NCBI GenBank assembly: GCA_002366775.1
Contig: DFBW01000254.1
Location: 1 to 5,584, forward strand
Source of the DNA: Roseovarius sp. UBA3070
GTDB taxonomy: Bacteria; Pseudomonadota; Alphaproteobacteria; Rhodobacterales; Rhodobacteraceae
Direction: 5' to 3'
Length of the DNA: 5,584 bases
Part shown: piece by piece, positions 5,164 to 5,584 of the stretch
Layout of the letters: each line of letters opens with the position of its first letter
How positions within the stretch are numbered: the stretch's first letter is position 1
The notes under the pieces: model-generated
The model's input: the letters and a program-made list of their open reading frames with translations, nothing else
Database searches by the model: none
What the model was told of the DNA's origin: nothing
Position numbers and translations under genes: made by a program

Positions 5164-5584
5164 TTAAGCAAACTTCGCCTGCCGCGCTGCCCTGAGCCGC
5201 GCAAAATCATCACCCGCATGATACGACGAGCGCGTCAAAGGTGTGGCCGAAACCATCAAAAACCCTTTGCCATATGCCGCCTTTTCATAGGCTGCAAACT
5301 CATCGGGGTGCACAAACCGATCCAACGTATGGTGCTTGGGCGTGGGTTGCAGATACTGGCCAATGGTCAGAAAATCGATATTGGCGGCGCGCATATCATC
5401 CATCACCTGATGCACCTGCTGGCGCGTTTCGCCCAACCCCACCATCATGCCCGATTTTGCGAACATTGTTGGGTCCAGCTCTTTCACCCGTTGCAACAAA
5501 CGCAGGGAATGAAAGTACCGCGCACCGGCCCGCACTTCGGGGTACAGCCCCGGCACGGTCTCAAGGTTATGGTTGAAGACATCC
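5164..5584 (-). CDS. lipA: Lipoyl synthase LipA, C-terminal part (N-terminus beyond window edge)
   Basis: Radical SAM enzyme that inserts two sulfur atoms into octanoyl groups on E2 and H proteins to make lipoate. The visible 139 residues run from the edge through [18 protein letters not shown], then [36 protein letters not shown] and the C-terminal RSSYHAG. These are hallmark LipA motifs; the RSSY serine is the conserved residue that ligates the auxiliary 4Fe-4S cluster. Both cysteine triads (CxxxCxxxC-type radical SAM and auxiliary cluster) lie in the missing N-terminal part, so they cannot be checked. The frame is open to the window edge; a GTG at 5556 in ETVPG is internal, not a start. 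The gene converges on the endopeptidase gene and ends 173 bp from it. It looks intact and ordinary where visible. Confidence 0.96.
   Translation of the reverse strand, partial: DVFNHNLETVPGLYPEVRAGARYFHSLRLLQRVKELDPTMFAKSGMMVGLGETRQQVHQVMDDMRAANIDFLTIGQYLQPTPKHHTLDRFVHPDEFAAYEKAAYGKGFLMVSATPLTRSSYHAGDDFARLRAARQAKFA

Noticed and set aside
5554..5556. GTG as a possible start giving a short 130-residue protein
   Set aside because: The frame stays open upstream to the window edge and encodes the conserved LipA segment NHNLETV, so this GTG is an internal valine.

Overview
The window looks like chromosomal DNA of an alphaproteobacterium, most likely of the Rhodobacterales (Roseobacter-type). This rests on the LpxD and LipA sequence style (for example GGDGFSF in LpxD and [11 protein letters not shown] in LipA), moderately GC-rich coding sequence and compact gene packing. 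It is an inference from protein style, not a database match. I see no mobile element, CRISPR array, tRNA or rRNA. The content is core cell-envelope and cofactor metabolism, not an obvious accessory island.

Layout, left to right. Positions 4048 down to 1 (minus strand) hold a tight four-gene run. It is read as: a secreted YcbB/LdtD-type L,D-transpeptidase (4048-2435); lpxD for lipid A N-acylation (2405-1323); a small stand-alone acyl carrier protein (1280-1023); and a KAS II/FabF-type beta-ketoacyl-ACP synthase (1026-1, cut by the window edge). The gaps are 29 bp, 42 bp and a 4-bp GTGA overlap, so one operon is likely. A 372-bp divergent intergenic region (4049-4420) follows, rich in short dyads. 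The plus strand then carries a Tat-exported DUF882/M15-type murein endopeptidase resembling YcbK/MepK (4421-4990), closed by a good intrinsic terminator (5023-5056). Converging on it from the right is the C-terminal part of lipA, lipoyl synthase (5584-5164, cut by the window edge).

How the genes may work together. The divergent pair is a likely maker (L,D-transpeptidase) and cutter (MepK-like endopeptidase) of 3-3 peptidoglycan cross-links; their E. coli counterparts ycbB and ycbK are also neighbours. The L,D-transpeptidase shares an operon with lpxD and with an ACP/ketosynthase pair that may supply a particular acyl chain, perhaps for lipid A. The locus can therefore be read as an outer-membrane/peptidoglycan coordination module. 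The individual protein families are known. The less ordinary aspects are this operon association, the possible dedicated acyl supply beside lpxD, and a symmetric 35-bp dyad just upstream of the endopeptidase gene. lipA looks functionally unrelated and merely convergent.
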